Below are positions 43,756-50,994 of a stretch of DNA of 64,000 bases, one piece after another. The notes under the pieces were generated by a model, which worked only from the letters and a program-made list of their open reading frames with translations, made no database searches and was not told the DNA's origin. Each line of letters opens with the position of its first letter. The stretch's first letter is position 1. The stretch is from Lachnospiraceae bacterium (lineage in GTDB: Bacteria; Bacillota; Clostridia; Lachnospirales; Lachnospiraceae), in the NCBI GenBank assembly GCA_910575555.1, contig CAJTFX010000008.1:1-64000 (forward strand), given 5' to 3'. Both the position numbers and the translations under genes were made by a program.

Positions 43756-44370
43756 ATGCCGAAATTTATGGAGATTGATTTGCTGGTCAGCTTAGAAAAA
43801 ATCATGAAAAAGAATACCCGGAGCTATCAGGGAGATTTCGCATATGACAGGAAAGATCTTGAAGAAGCGGCAGCCAAAGCGGATACGCTGCCTCTTAGGG
43901 AGCGGACGTATCTGTGGATGTCCCGCCGCTGCGGAACTTGGTGCCTGAAAGAAGGTCGGGTATTTTTAAAGCCGACGGGGGCGCATCATATCTGGACTTA
44001 CTATGGTGATGGGAGAAATGAGAGGATTTTAGCTTATGCCGTAGAAGTGACAGGCCTGGAAGACGGAAAGGTGATCGGAAACCTGTACCCGCTTGATTAC
44101 CGGGAGCATGTGGAACTGGTGAAAAGAATGTCAGTACCGGCAGATCAGGTTAGGATTGTTTATGAGAAAGGGGCGTATTTCCAGGACTTAGACAAGCGTG
44201 TTCATAAGGGAGAGCATAAACTATTCGGTAAATTCTTATATTCTGAATATGTGCCAAATGACAGCAGAGCGCTGGAAACTGTCCTGCGGCAGGAAGAATG
44301 GAAAAGAATGAAAATGCGGTGTGGAAAGGTTGAGAACCATATCCGGAATATCCGTAAAAGCGCCGCATAG
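43756..44370 (+). CDS. Hypothetical protein (204 aa)
   Basis: GGAAGGAG site upstream. An α/β region (about 50-125) reads YLWMSRRCGTWCLKEGRVFLKPTGAHHIWTYYGDG, reminiscent of a small-ligand or protein-binding β-barrel, with paired Cys. Basic C-terminus (RMKMRCGKVENHIRNIRKSAA). Last gene of the run beginning at 33720. A hairpin ACAGCAGCCT/AGGCTGTTGT (about 44399-44423) follows as a probable terminator. Not recognised. Confidence 0.7.
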   Translation: MPKFMEIDLLVSLEKIMKKNTRSYQGDFAYDRKDLEEAAAKADTLPLRERTYLWMSRRCGTWCLKEGRVFLKPTGAHHIWTYYGDGRNERILAYAVEVTGLEDGKVIGNLYPLDYREHVELVKRMSVPADQVRIVYEKGAYFQDLDKRVHKGEHKLFGKFLYSEYVPNDSRALETVLRQEEWKRMKMRCGKVENHIRNIRKSAA

Positions 44371-44544
44371 ATAACGGAATGGATTCTTTCTGCGGGATAC
44401 AGCAGCCTCCAAAAGGCTGTTGTGTCCGTTGGTTAAGGAGCAAGGGATGAAAAAATGATTACGTTCCAGCTTGTAAAGGGTAGATGTTTTGAGTATAATT
44501 AATTTAAGAAATGCAGGGTGTAAATAGCAGGAAGGAATGATGCT

Positions 44545-45447
44545 ATGGCAGAGAAAGACATTGCGGAGAAGACGTTAGAAGCCTACAATGATGTGTTTGC
44601 TGACATTATCAATGTATTGCTTTTTAATGGCGAGCAACAGGTTAAAGAGGATGAATTGGAAGAAGAGAGTCCAAATTCCAGTTATAAAGCAGATGGGAAA
44701 TTACATGCACAGGAAAGGGATGTTGCTAAATATTGGCGCAAAGGACTTGTACGGATTGCATTATATGGTTTGGAAAACCAGACGGATATAGACAGTGATA
44801 TGCCGCTGCGGCTATTTTCTTATGATGGGGCGGCTTACAGGGGACAGCTTCTTGCAGATAAGGAGATGAGAGAAAAGACAGGAAAGGCCGCACTGAGGTA
44901 TCCTGTAGTGACACTGGTTTTGTATTTTGGATATCAGAAACATTGGAAAACGCCTAGGACACTGTATGACTGTCTTGATATTCCGGAAGAAATAAAGCCG
45001 TATGTAAATGATTATCGCATGAATTTGTATGAGATCGCATATCTATCTGATGAACAGGTGCAGATGTTTACAAGTGATTTCAAGATCGTGGCGGATTATT
45101 TTGTGCAGATGCGGAAGAACAGGAATTATATAGCGCCGGAGACTACGATTAATCATGTGCATGAACTATTGCAGTTGATGTCAGTTATGACACGTGATAA
45201 CCGTTTTGAGGACGTGTATAGTTCGGATATGGAAAGGAGACCAACGAACATGTGTGAAGTATTAGACCGCGTAGAGAACAGAGGAATCCAGAAGGGGATA
45301 GAAAAAGGGATAGCGCAAGGTGAGGATACAATTTTATCTTTGATGAAATATTTGTTGTCAAATGGTCGGCTGGAGGATGCCAGAAGAGCAACCGAAGACG
45401 AGGCTTATAGAAGTAAGCTCCTAGATGAGATTTCACTTCAAAAATGA
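44545..45447 (+). CDS. Rpn/PD-(D/E)XK nuclease family protein
   Basis: 300 aa of the same broad group as the 32265 gene: YNDVFADIINVLLFNG at the start, GLVRIALYGLENQTD in the core (E-x-Q) and YFGYQKHWKTPRTLYDCLDIP, typical of Rpn/transposase_31-like proteins of Lachnospiraceae. An internal start ATG 45250 (MCEVLDRVENRGIQKGI) is preceded by AAAGGAG at 45233-45239, a good ribosome site inside the gene, and would give a 65-aa C-terminal protein. This fits the intragenic antitoxin design described for Rpn systems. The stop overlaps the next ORF (ATGA). Confidence 0.8.
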   Translation: MAEKDIAEKTLEAYNDVFADIINVLLFNGEQQVKEDELEEESPNSSYKADGKLHAQERDVAKYWRKGLVRIALYGLENQTDIDSDMPLRLFSYDGAAYRGQLLADKEMREKTGKAALRYPVVTLVLYFGYQKHWKTPRTLYDCLDIPEEIKPYVNDYRMNLYEIAYLSDEQVQMFTSDFKIVADYFVQMRKNRNYIAPETTINHVHELLQLMSVMTRDNRFEDVYSSDMERRPTNMCEVLDRVENRGIQKGIEKGIAQGEDTILSLMKYLLSNGRLEDARRATEDEAYRSKLLDEISLQK

Positions 45448-45656
45448 TTTTAGAGGACGTGCTTTTGATGTGTAATTTGAGTAAAGGGATAGAAGAAAAT
45501 GGATTTAAAATGGGAATTTTATTGTCTATCCAAAATCTGATGGAAAGTATGGGGTGGAGTGCAGAGCAGGCAATGAAAGCACTTCGGATTCCAGAGCCTG
45601 AGCAGATCCAATTTGTTATTGGGCTGAAAAATAGTGGGGATTTTGATAGCAATTAA
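45444..45656 (+). pseudogene. Extra Rpn C-terminal tail fragment (70 aa)
   Basis: MCNLSKGIEENGFKMGILL and AEQAMKALRIPEPEQ are the C-terminal tail of Rpn-family proteins, without nuclease domain. It overlaps the stop of the upstream Rpn gene by 4 bp and is out of frame with it. It may be the leftover of another Rpn gene after recombination, or a translated stand-alone antitoxin-like tail. MCNLS matches the internal start of the 32265 gene. Confidence 0.65.
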
Positions 45657-45705
45657 ATGTTTGACGTAGAGCGAATGAAGTAGTGTAAAGAAAAGGCATG
45701 GAGAG

Positions 45706-45834
45706 TTGATTAGGGTTCTTTCTCATGTTTGGATACGCTGTCATGTTCATTTTTGATGGAATATTAGATTTCCAGCAAAATCTGAAATATTGGCAGAGAT
45801 GAAATATCCAAAGTTAAGAAAGAACCTTGATTAG
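45706..45834. mobile_element. 113-bp MITE with 8-bp target duplication
   Basis: The element is 45714-45826. The ends begin GGTTCTTTCTCATGTTTGG and, on the other strand, GGTTCTTTCTTAACTTTGG (16 of 19 identical). Perfect direct duplications TTGATTAG flank it (45706-45713 and 45827-45834). It encodes nothing. Eight-base duplications and a GG-T/C-TCTTT end are features of ISL3-family elements, so a parent of that family could mobilise it. Removing it restores a terminator: GCATGGA (45696-45702) with TCCATGC (45838-45844) plus six Ts. Confidence 0.85.
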
Positions 45835-46088
45835 GTTTCCATGCTTTTTTCTGTGTTCCGGTGTTGTTGATTGAGTTCTTTTTGCTTTGTCCTGCCTAAC
45901 AGGTAATCTGTGGAGCAGCCATAATATTCAGCCAGTGCAATCAGGATATCAAGGGGAAGTTTTCTGGTTCCGTTTTCATAGTGTGAATATGTCCGCTGGC
46001 TGATGCCAAGGTAATCCGCCAGTTCTTTCTGCTTGATATCGGAATCTTCCCGCAAACCTTTAATGCGTGTAATATCTACCGTAGCCAT
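45831..46088 (-). CDS. XRE-family HTH repressor (85 aa)
   Basis: VDITRIKGLREDSDIKQKELADYLGISQRTYSHYENGTRKLPLDILIALAEYYGCSTDYLLGRTKQK is a complete, compact HTH protein, very similar to the one at 47332-47568 (same SQRAYSHYENGTRK/PLDVLVAL... pattern). Its promoter carries two operators GAACA-x(4)-GGACTA (46121, 46146), matching those of the paralogue. Its stop codon lies in the right-hand target duplication of the MITE. GGAGG is upstream of the start. Confidence 0.9.
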   Translation of the reverse strand: MATVDITRIKGLREDSDIKQKELADYLGISQRTYSHYENGTRKLPLDILIALAEYYGCSTDYLLGRTKQKELNQQHRNTEKSMET

Positions 46089-46110
46089 ATTTTTGCCCTC
46101 CTAATAAAGC

Positions 46111-46161
46111 ATTATATGCAGAACAGATTGGACTATTTGGTTTTGGAACAATATGGACTAA
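46111..46161 (-). promoter_or_regulatory. XRE promoter with two operators (first paralogue)
   Basis: On the minus strand, TATAAT (46116-46111) is followed upstream by operators whose plus-strand forms are GAACAGATTGGACTAT (46121-46136) and GAACAATATGGACTAA (46146-46161), exactly 25 bp apart. Confidence 0.7.
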
Positions 46162-46227
46162 CAAATAGTAAAGAAAAAGTCTGATATCTTAAAAAGCTAC
46201 TGGAAGTTTCCCGCCAGTAGCCTTTTT

Positions 46228-46467
46228 CTAATCATTTTTATTTGCAGATGGTATGTATTCTAATAAATCTTCAATACGGCAATCAAGCGCAGAACAGATT
46301 CTTGCCAGAACAACAATGTCAAGCCTTGAGATTTCGTTCCTGCAGTAGTGGTTGATCTGGGTTCTTTGCATTTCTGCACGATGTGCCAGTTTGTTTTTGC
46401 TAAGATTCCGTTGCTTTAGCAGCTCATCCAGTTTTACTTTTACGTAGCCATAATTCTTTGTTTCCAT
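46228..46467 (-). CDS. XRE-family HTH regulator (79 aa)
   Basis: VKVKLDELLKQRNLSKNKLAHRAEMQRTQINHYCRNEISRLDIVVLARICSALDCRIEDLLEYIP is a Cro/C1-type fold of the YozG/HTH_26 kind. No extra domain. Faces a 320-bp control region containing two similar 53-bp hairpin-forming repeats (46511 and 46710), which may be its binding sites and those of the divergent gene at 46788. Confidence 0.9.
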   Translation of the reverse strand: METKNYGYVKVKLDELLKQRNLSKNKLAHRAEMQRTQINHYCRNEISRLDIVVLARICSALDCRIEDLLEYIPSANKND

Positions 46468-46787
46468 GATATACCCCTTTTCGAAAAATATTTAATAATT
46501 ACAGTGTAAGAAATCTGATGTAGAAATATAAGCTCCGATAAATCAGATTAGATTTCTTGCACACGGAACATACATTTCCCTGATAGGTTATAGGATGAAA
46601 CTTCCCGGCCTCTCTTATTTTGAAGTTTGTATGCAGAATGGCGTTGTCTGATGATGTCGAAAAAGAGTATTATTTGTAGGGAGAAATATGTTGACAGCCA
46701 TAGCAGGGGAAATCTAAGATAGAAATGTAAGTTCTTAAAAGTCTGATTTGACTTCTTGCACATCATAAAATCAAAGGAGGAAACCAC
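46468..46787. promoter_or_regulatory. Divergent control region with two 53-bp direct repeats
   Basis: No supported gene. The repeats at 46511-46563 and 46710-46762 share about 77% identity, each starting AAATCT and ending TTCTTGCACA. The first folds: AAGAAATCT (46509-46517) pairs with AGATTTCTT further right. The second ends 25 bp before ATG 46788. Likely operators or duplicated leader elements. Confidence 0.65.
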
Positions 46788-47129
46788 ATGGAACAAATTA
46801 TGAAAAAAATGATGGACATGGGTATGAGGCAATTCATGGATGAGAGTCGAAAAGAACTTGGTATGTCAGATGAAACTTATTTGAAGGATTGTAAGGACGA
46901 GAGGGAACTTGACGAGAGGTTTATGGAATTAGAGATGGAAAGGAAGCAGAGGATGCTGGTAAACGATTATATTGCCTGCATGCAGACAGCGCATAATCGG
47001 TATGAGGACATTTGTTATGTGGCCGGTGTCTTAGATGCTGTTAAGATGCTGAACCGGCTAGGGGTATTGACCGGGATTCAGGTATCTGAGGAAAAGCGGC
47101 AGAATGTTTTGGGGATCTGTCATATTTAA
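46788..47129 (+). CDS. Hypothetical protein (113 aa), DUF6809-like
   Basis: Charged helical protein; AAAGGAGG precedes the start. The second half has YEDICYVAGVLDAVKMLNRLGVLTG, matching the helix pattern of the proteins at 25409 (AYLQGMVDCMLTLYSAGIL) and 60476 (AYQQGLFDALDFFKDI). Like the 25409 gene it lies divergent from an XRE regulator, suggesting a recurring regulator/small-protein pair. Function unknown. Confidence 0.7.
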   Translation: MEQIMKKMMDMGMRQFMDESRKELGMSDETYLKDCKDERELDERFMELEMERKQRMLVNDYIACMQTAHNRYEDICYVAGVLDAVKMLNRLGVLTGIQVSEEKRQNVLGICHI

Positions 47130-47331
47130 AAATAATTAGTAAGATCTTGGCTTGGGAAAAATTTGTGGAATGGTATTGAATGATTGAAATGCAAATTCAG
47201 GAAATTTTCTGACAGAAATCACAAGAGCCTTTTCGGTCATGGCCAGGAACTGAGAAATAGAAAGAGATACGAAAAAATCTGATTGGGGAAAGAAGCGGGC
47301 ATGGCAGCTGTAAAAGATTGCCATGCCTGTT

Positions 47332-47568
47332 CTATGCAGATGGAGGAGCTGTTTCGCTCTTTTCCTTTGTCCGTCCCAGCAGATAGTCTGTGGAACAACC
47401 GTAAAAATCTGCCAATGCGACCAGGACATCAAGGGGAATTTTTCTGGTTCCATTTTCATAATGCGAGTATGCCCGCTGGCTGAGGTTAAGAATCTTTGCC
47501 AGTTCTTTTTGGCTTAGATCATGGTCTTCTCTTAAGTCCTTTATATGCTTTATATCAATTCCCAACAT
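47332..47568 (-). CDS. XRE-family HTH repressor (78 aa), paralogue of the 45831 gene
   Basis: MLGIDIKHIKDLREDHDLSQKELAKILNLSQRAYSHYENGTRKIPLDVLVALADFYGCSTDYLLGRTKEK. The start at 47568 follows GGAGG on the minus strand; upstream in-frame codons to 47628 would cross the operators. The DNA-recognition helix closely resembles that of the 45831 product, and both promoters share the same operator layout, so they probably cross-regulate. Confidence 0.9.
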   Translation of the reverse strand: MLGIDIKHIKDLREDHDLSQKELAKILNLSQRAYSHYENGTRKIPLDVLVALADFYGCSTDYLLGRTKEKSETAPPSA

Positions 47569-47587
47569 TTTATACCTCCATGAGATT

Positions 47588-47638
47588 ATTATATGTAGAA
47601 CAAAATGGACTATTGAAAAAGAGAACAAAATGGGCTAT
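47588..47638 (-). promoter_or_regulatory. XRE promoter with two operators (second paralogue)
   Basis: TATAAT on the minus strand (47593-47588), and operators with plus-strand forms GAACAAAATGGACTAT (47598-47613) and GAACAAAATGGGCTAT (47623-47638), 25 bp apart and at the same distance from the -10 as in the first paralogue. Confidence 0.75.
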
Positions 47639-47685
47639 GATTTTTAATGTTTTCATGTAAGGCAATGATTGGAGGAATCAGGAAA

Positions 47686-48195
47686 ATGAAGAAAGGGAAA
47701 TGGAGCTTTATAGGTATCCTGCTGATCTTAGGAGCTGTGGGTGTGTTCCGCTATGGAGTGCAGGAATTGGAGAAATGGAAAGAAAGCCATTCAGGAATTC
47801 CGGATGCAGTCAGCAGTGTCTCCAGCAATCACTGGCAGTATTTAAAAGTAGTGGCAAACAGCAGCAGGATTGACGATAAGGAGGCGTTTGCCCGTAAGGT
47901 GATCCAGATGTGCCGGGAAAATTCCTTCCATTCGATTCGGTTTTCTACGGATATAAACGGGTATCCGTCAGGGGTAGACATTACAGTATATTTAAACCGG
48001 AAGGACTTGGAAAAAGGCGAGGCGGTTTGTGAGATTGAGTTTCGTACCGAAGGGTATAGGGAAGGCTGTGATATTAAAAATGATGTAGAACAATTTCATC
48101 TTTATCTGGACGGGACGGAAATTGATTTTATCATTGAAGATTCAGAGGCTTGTGATTCTGCAGAACATTGGCAATATTCCGGGCAGACAGAATGA
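47686..48195 (+). CDS. Membrane-anchored hypothetical protein (169 aa)
   Basis: ATG 47686 follows GGAGG; an upstream in-frame ATG (47647) is in the operator-proximal region. Residues ~6-24 (WSFIGILLILGAVGVFRYG) are an N-terminal signal-anchor. The rest is an extracellular α/β domain of ~140 residues (HSIRFSTDINGYPSGVDITVYL, AVCEIEFRTEG), similar in feel to small membrane-anchored proteins common in clostridia. Function unknown. Confidence 0.7.
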   Translation: MKKGKWSFIGILLILGAVGVFRYGVQELEKWKESHSGIPDAVSSVSSNHWQYLKVVANSSRIDDKEAFARKVIQMCRENSFHSIRFSTDINGYPSGVDITVYLNRKDLEKGEAVCEIEFRTEGYREGCDIKNDVEQFHLYLDGTEIDFIIEDSEACDSAEHWQYSGQTE

Positions 48196-48291
48196 AAAGA
48201 AACAGGGTACGGATACTATGGTAATGATGTTGCATTTTGAATAAGGGAATCTTATAATAAGAGTTATAAACGGATTAGGAGAATCATTCAG

Positions 48292-48663
48292 ATGTTTTTT
48301 ATCATGGGAATTACCCAGGGAAGAAAGAGTTTTGACTATAACCAGATGATGGTTTGTGAGCATTGCGGCTCTTATGGAAGATATCAGGTGTACATGACTT
48401 ACATGTGTCTGTCGTTATTCTTTATTCCCTGTTTGAAATGGGACAGGCAGTACTACGTACAGAGTACATGCTGCAATACGGTTTATTCTCTTGCACCGGA
48501 GATTGGGAAGCGGATCGCAAGGGGAGACAATATAGAAATCCGGCCGGAACACCTGACACGGGTACAAGCGGGATACAAAAGCAGAGTCAAAAGATGCAGT
48601 AACTGTGGGTTTGAGACACAAGAAGAGTTTGAATACTGCCCGAAATGTGGAAGGAGATTTTGA
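48292..48663 (+). CDS. Zinc-ribbon protein (123 aa)
   Basis: Two zinc-binding knuckles: CEHCG near the N-terminus (about 22-26, with a later CC pair at about 60) and CSNCG-x(n)-CPKCG at the C-terminus (about 103-121, ending CPKCGRRF). A hydrophobic patch ([14 protein letters not shown]) lies between. This layout is common in small zinc-ribbon proteins of Firmicutes. AGGAGA is upstream. Role unknown. Confidence 0.75.
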   Translation: MFFIMGITQGRKSFDYNQMMVCEHCGSYGRYQVYMTYMCLSLFFIPCLKWDRQYYVQSTCCNTVYSLAPEIGKRIARGDNIEIRPEHLTRVQAGYKSRVKRCSNCGFETQEEFEYCPKCGRRF

Positions 48664-48665
48664 TT

Positions 48666-49102
48666 ATGGGTACATTAGTGATTTATTTTTCGCAGACAGG
48701 AACAACCAGAGCAGCCGCTGAAAAAATTGCAGAGGTAAAAAAGGCTGATTTAGTAGAAATCCGGCCAGAGAGACCTTATGAGTAAAGACTGTACTGACAT
48801 CTTTAAAAGAGATATTTACGAAAGCACGTCCAGAGCTTGCAATGGAGATGCCGGATATACAAAAATATGACCGTATTCTGATCGGGTGCCCGGTTTGGTG
48901 CGGATTGGCGCCAAATGTAATCTTGACGCTGTTAGACATCCTGAATTTAAACGGAAAGCATGCGGCTGTATTTACCACAAGCGGCGCGACAAAGCCGATG
49001 AAACTTGCCGTAAAGTTGAAAAAAACATATCCGGAGATTAAATGGCATAAGCCGCTAAATGCGAATGATATGTCAGAGGATGAGATCAGGAACTGGATGT
49101 AA
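48666..49102 (+). pseudogene. Frameshifted flavodoxin gene
   Basis: [22 protein letters not shown] is the FMN phosphate-binding start of a flavodoxin, but frame 1 stops at 48783-48785. The rest continues in another frame: TVLTSLKEIF..ARPELAMEMPDIQKYD, LIGCPVWCGLAPNVILTLLDI and FTTSGATKPMKLAV. The shift between frames equals loss of one base near 48781 (GA(A)GTAAAG would restore ERPYEVKTVLTS). Electron carrier if intact; here inactive unless the shift is programmed or a sequencing error. Confidence 0.85.
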
Positions 49103-49158
49103 GACGGAAGGCTTTCATCAAAACCTTAATCTGAAGAGCTGAGAGAGGGTAAGGAATC

Positions 49159-49568
49159 ATGGTAAAACAGATTGTAAGAGATGTGTTCTTCCTGGGACAG
49201 AAATCGGAACCGGCAACCAAGGATGACCTGCAAGTGGGAAGAGACCTGCAGGATACATTAAATGCCAACCGCGGCCGCTGCGTCGGCATGGCTGCCAATA
49301 TGATCGGTGTGAAGAAAAATATTATCATCGTAAACATGGGAGTGATTGACCTTGTGATGTTCAATCCGGTGCTGGTTAGGGGAAGCGGTCTTTATGAAAC
49401 CGAGGAAGGGTGCCTGTCTCTTGACGGGGTTCGTAAAACGAACCGCTATCAGGAGATTGAGGTGGAATACTTAGATTTTAACTGGAAAAACAGAAACTAA
49501 AGCTGAAAGACTGGCCTGCGCAGATCGTGCAGCATGAAATAGACCATCTTTCCGGGAGGGTGATATAG
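49159..49568 (+). pseudogene. def: Frameshifted peptide deformylase gene
   Basis: Motif 1 reads GMAANMIG (the Gln of G-x-AA-x-QIG is Met here, as in one known subfamily), motif 2 is EGCLSLDG. Frame 1 stops at 49498-49500 after YLDFNWKNRN, but the neighbouring frame continues [28 protein letters not shown] with motif 3 HEIDH, ending at 49568. A single-base loss in the AAAAAC run near 49490 explains it. The enzyme removes N-formyl groups from nascent proteins; this copy is probably dead. Confidence 0.85.
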
Positions 49569-49570
49569 TT

Positions 49571-50101
49571 ATGGGATATCGGATACAGACTGTTCAGGGT
49601 GACATTACAAAAGTGGATGATCTGGAAGCGATCGTAAATGCGGCAAACAACAGCCTGCTTGGCGGCGGGGGCGTAGACGGGGCGATCCACCGTGCGGCCG
49701 GGAGCGGGCTTTTGGCAGAATGCAGGACGCTTCATGGCTGTAATACGGGCGAGGCAAAGCTTACTGGTGCTTATCATTTGCCATGCAAGTACGTGATCCA
49801 TACAGTAGGACCTGTCTGGCATGGCGGACAGAAAGGAGAAGAACAGCTTCTTGAAAATGCGTATAGGAATTCCCTTAAGGTGGCAGTGGATCATGGGATT
49901 CGGACAATCGCATTCCCTTCCATCTCAACAGGAGTATATAGTTATCCGGTAGATCAGGCTGCACTTGTGGCAGTCCGAACGGTTCGTAAATTCTGTGAGG
50001 AACAGATGGACAAAATTGACGTTGTGAGATTTGTTCTGTTTGACCCGGAAACCCTTGCTGCATATGATCATGCGGTTTGGGAAACAGAAATGGATAAATA
50101 A
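49571..50101 (+). CDS. Macrodomain protein (ADP-ribosyl hydrolase type)
   Basis: 176 aa, a full single macrodomain: [35 protein letters not shown] (adenine and diphosphate loops), [10 protein letters not shown], and [12 protein letters not shown] (catalytic loop), matching the MacroD type, which removes ADP-ribose from proteins or O-acetyl-ADP-ribose. Intact, unlike its two neighbours, with which it forms a flavodoxin-deformylase-macrodomain cluster. It starts 2 bp after the deformylase frame ends. Confidence 0.95.
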   Translation: MGYRIQTVQGDITKVDDLEAIVNAANNSLLGGGGVDGAIHRAAGSGLLAECRTLHGCNTGEAKLTGAYHLPCKYVIHTVGPVWHGGQKGEEQLLENAYRNSLKVAVDHGIRTIAFPSISTGVYSYPVDQAALVAVRTVRKFCEEQMDKIDVVRFVLFDPETLAAYDHAVWETEMDK

Positions 50102-50113
50102 AAAAACACAGAA

Positions 50114-50166
50114 CATACAACATATAGACATATTTCTCTTGACTACAACTATATATTGTGTTAATG
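50114..50166 (+). promoter_or_regulatory. Shared promoter/operator, copy D
   Basis: ATACAACATATAG (50114-50126) lies 24 nt before TTGACT (50138-50143). The 17-nt spacer holds the inverted ACTATATATTGTGT (50147-50160), then TAATGT (50161-50166). Confidence 0.75.
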
Positions 50167-50170
50167 TATA

Positions 50171-50322
50171 AATGGATTAGATTTTTGTGCATGAGTATTC
50201 TTAAAATGCAGCAGTAAGTGTATTTGTTCCAGAAGATGACTGGGAGATAAATTTAAGGCTTAAGCCTCATAAACGACAGAAAGACATCAAAGATTCAGAA
50301 TGGGTTTTTGGTGTCTTTTTTT
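50171..50322 (+). ncRNA. Repeated leader RNA element, copy D
   Basis: First box TTAGATTTTTG, hairpin GCAT/ATGC, second box ATTTGTTCC (50221-50229), CTGG-like segment, AAATTT, an AAGGCTTAAGCCT hairpin, CAGAAA, and a terminator with AAAGACA (50279-50285) and TGTCTTT (50311-50317) followed by Ts. The rest of the gap up to 50529 has only the next ribosome site and A/G-rich filler. Confidence 0.6.
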
Positions 50323-50529
50323 GCGTTTTAGGATTGCCCTGCAAATAAACAGGAAGGAGGAGCATGCTAATCCGAATGAATGGTACCGGTAAATGCAGAA
50401 TGAAAAGGCGGATAACAGTAAAGATTTTGAATCTATACAGAAGAAGGGGGAGAGGCTCCTTCTTTTTCTATGTATTGGTATCCGCCGGGATATCAGTACC
50501 TGTATGTCCGTGAAAGGAAAGGAGTATAT

Positions 50530-50994
50530 ATGGTTGATCTATTTGCTGATGTTCCTGAAGAAATGATTGAGAATACTTTACAGACCATTCGGAGGAACCT
50601 TGACCGGGTAGGTTTATATGGCGGCCATACGCTGCGGAAGCATACAGATATCCAACTCTTGTCATTAAAGTCCAGACTGACAAAAGAAGATATCCGCTAT
50701 GCAACGTCCTATTGGGATGTGGAAGTCGCTAATGCAGTCGTAAGCGGGATTATGCATAAGTTTTTTGACTCCAGTATTACAGCATGGCTGAAATGCAGCG
50801 GCAGCGACTGGATTTCTCTGATTGGACAGTTCCCTAGGACAGTAGGCTATGGATTCCAAAGAGGCGAGGAGAAGCTGGAAGAAAATTTAAGGAAAGCCTG
50901 CCTGGTGCTTGTAAAAGATGAAGATGCAGACTGGGGCTTCCGGATACTGACCAGTTATCCCATGTTTGAAAGACAGGAGAGGCGGCGTGGTTAG
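50530..50994 (+). CDS. Stand-alone RNase A-like toxin domain protein
   Basis: 154 aa. GGHTLRKHTDIQLLSLKSRL (His33, His38), then SYWDVEVANAVVSGIMHKFFDSSITAWL, VGYGFQRGEE and VLVKDEDADWGFRILTSYP (Tyr143-Pro144) follow the order of the bacterial RNase A-like toxin domain found at C-termini of CdiA and other polymorphic toxins. Here it is a free protein with no export region. Start ATG 50530 follows AAAGGAAAGGAG; an upstream in-frame ATG at 50470 lies in the leader. The next gene overlaps and may encode its partner. Family assignment is by motif order. Confidence 0.65.
   Translation: MVDLFADVPEEMIENTLQTIRRNLDRVGLYGGHTLRKHTDIQLLSLKSRLTKEDIRYATSYWDVEVANAVVSGIMHKFFDSSITAWLKCSGSDWISLIGQFPRTVGYGFQRGEEKLEENLRKACLVLVKDEDADWGFRILTSYPMFERQERRRG

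Noticed and set aside
46548-46832. 94-aa minus-strand frame over the 53-bp repeats
   Set aside because: It would run antisense into the 46788 gene start, and its sequence is AT-rich and low in information. The repeats explain the region better.
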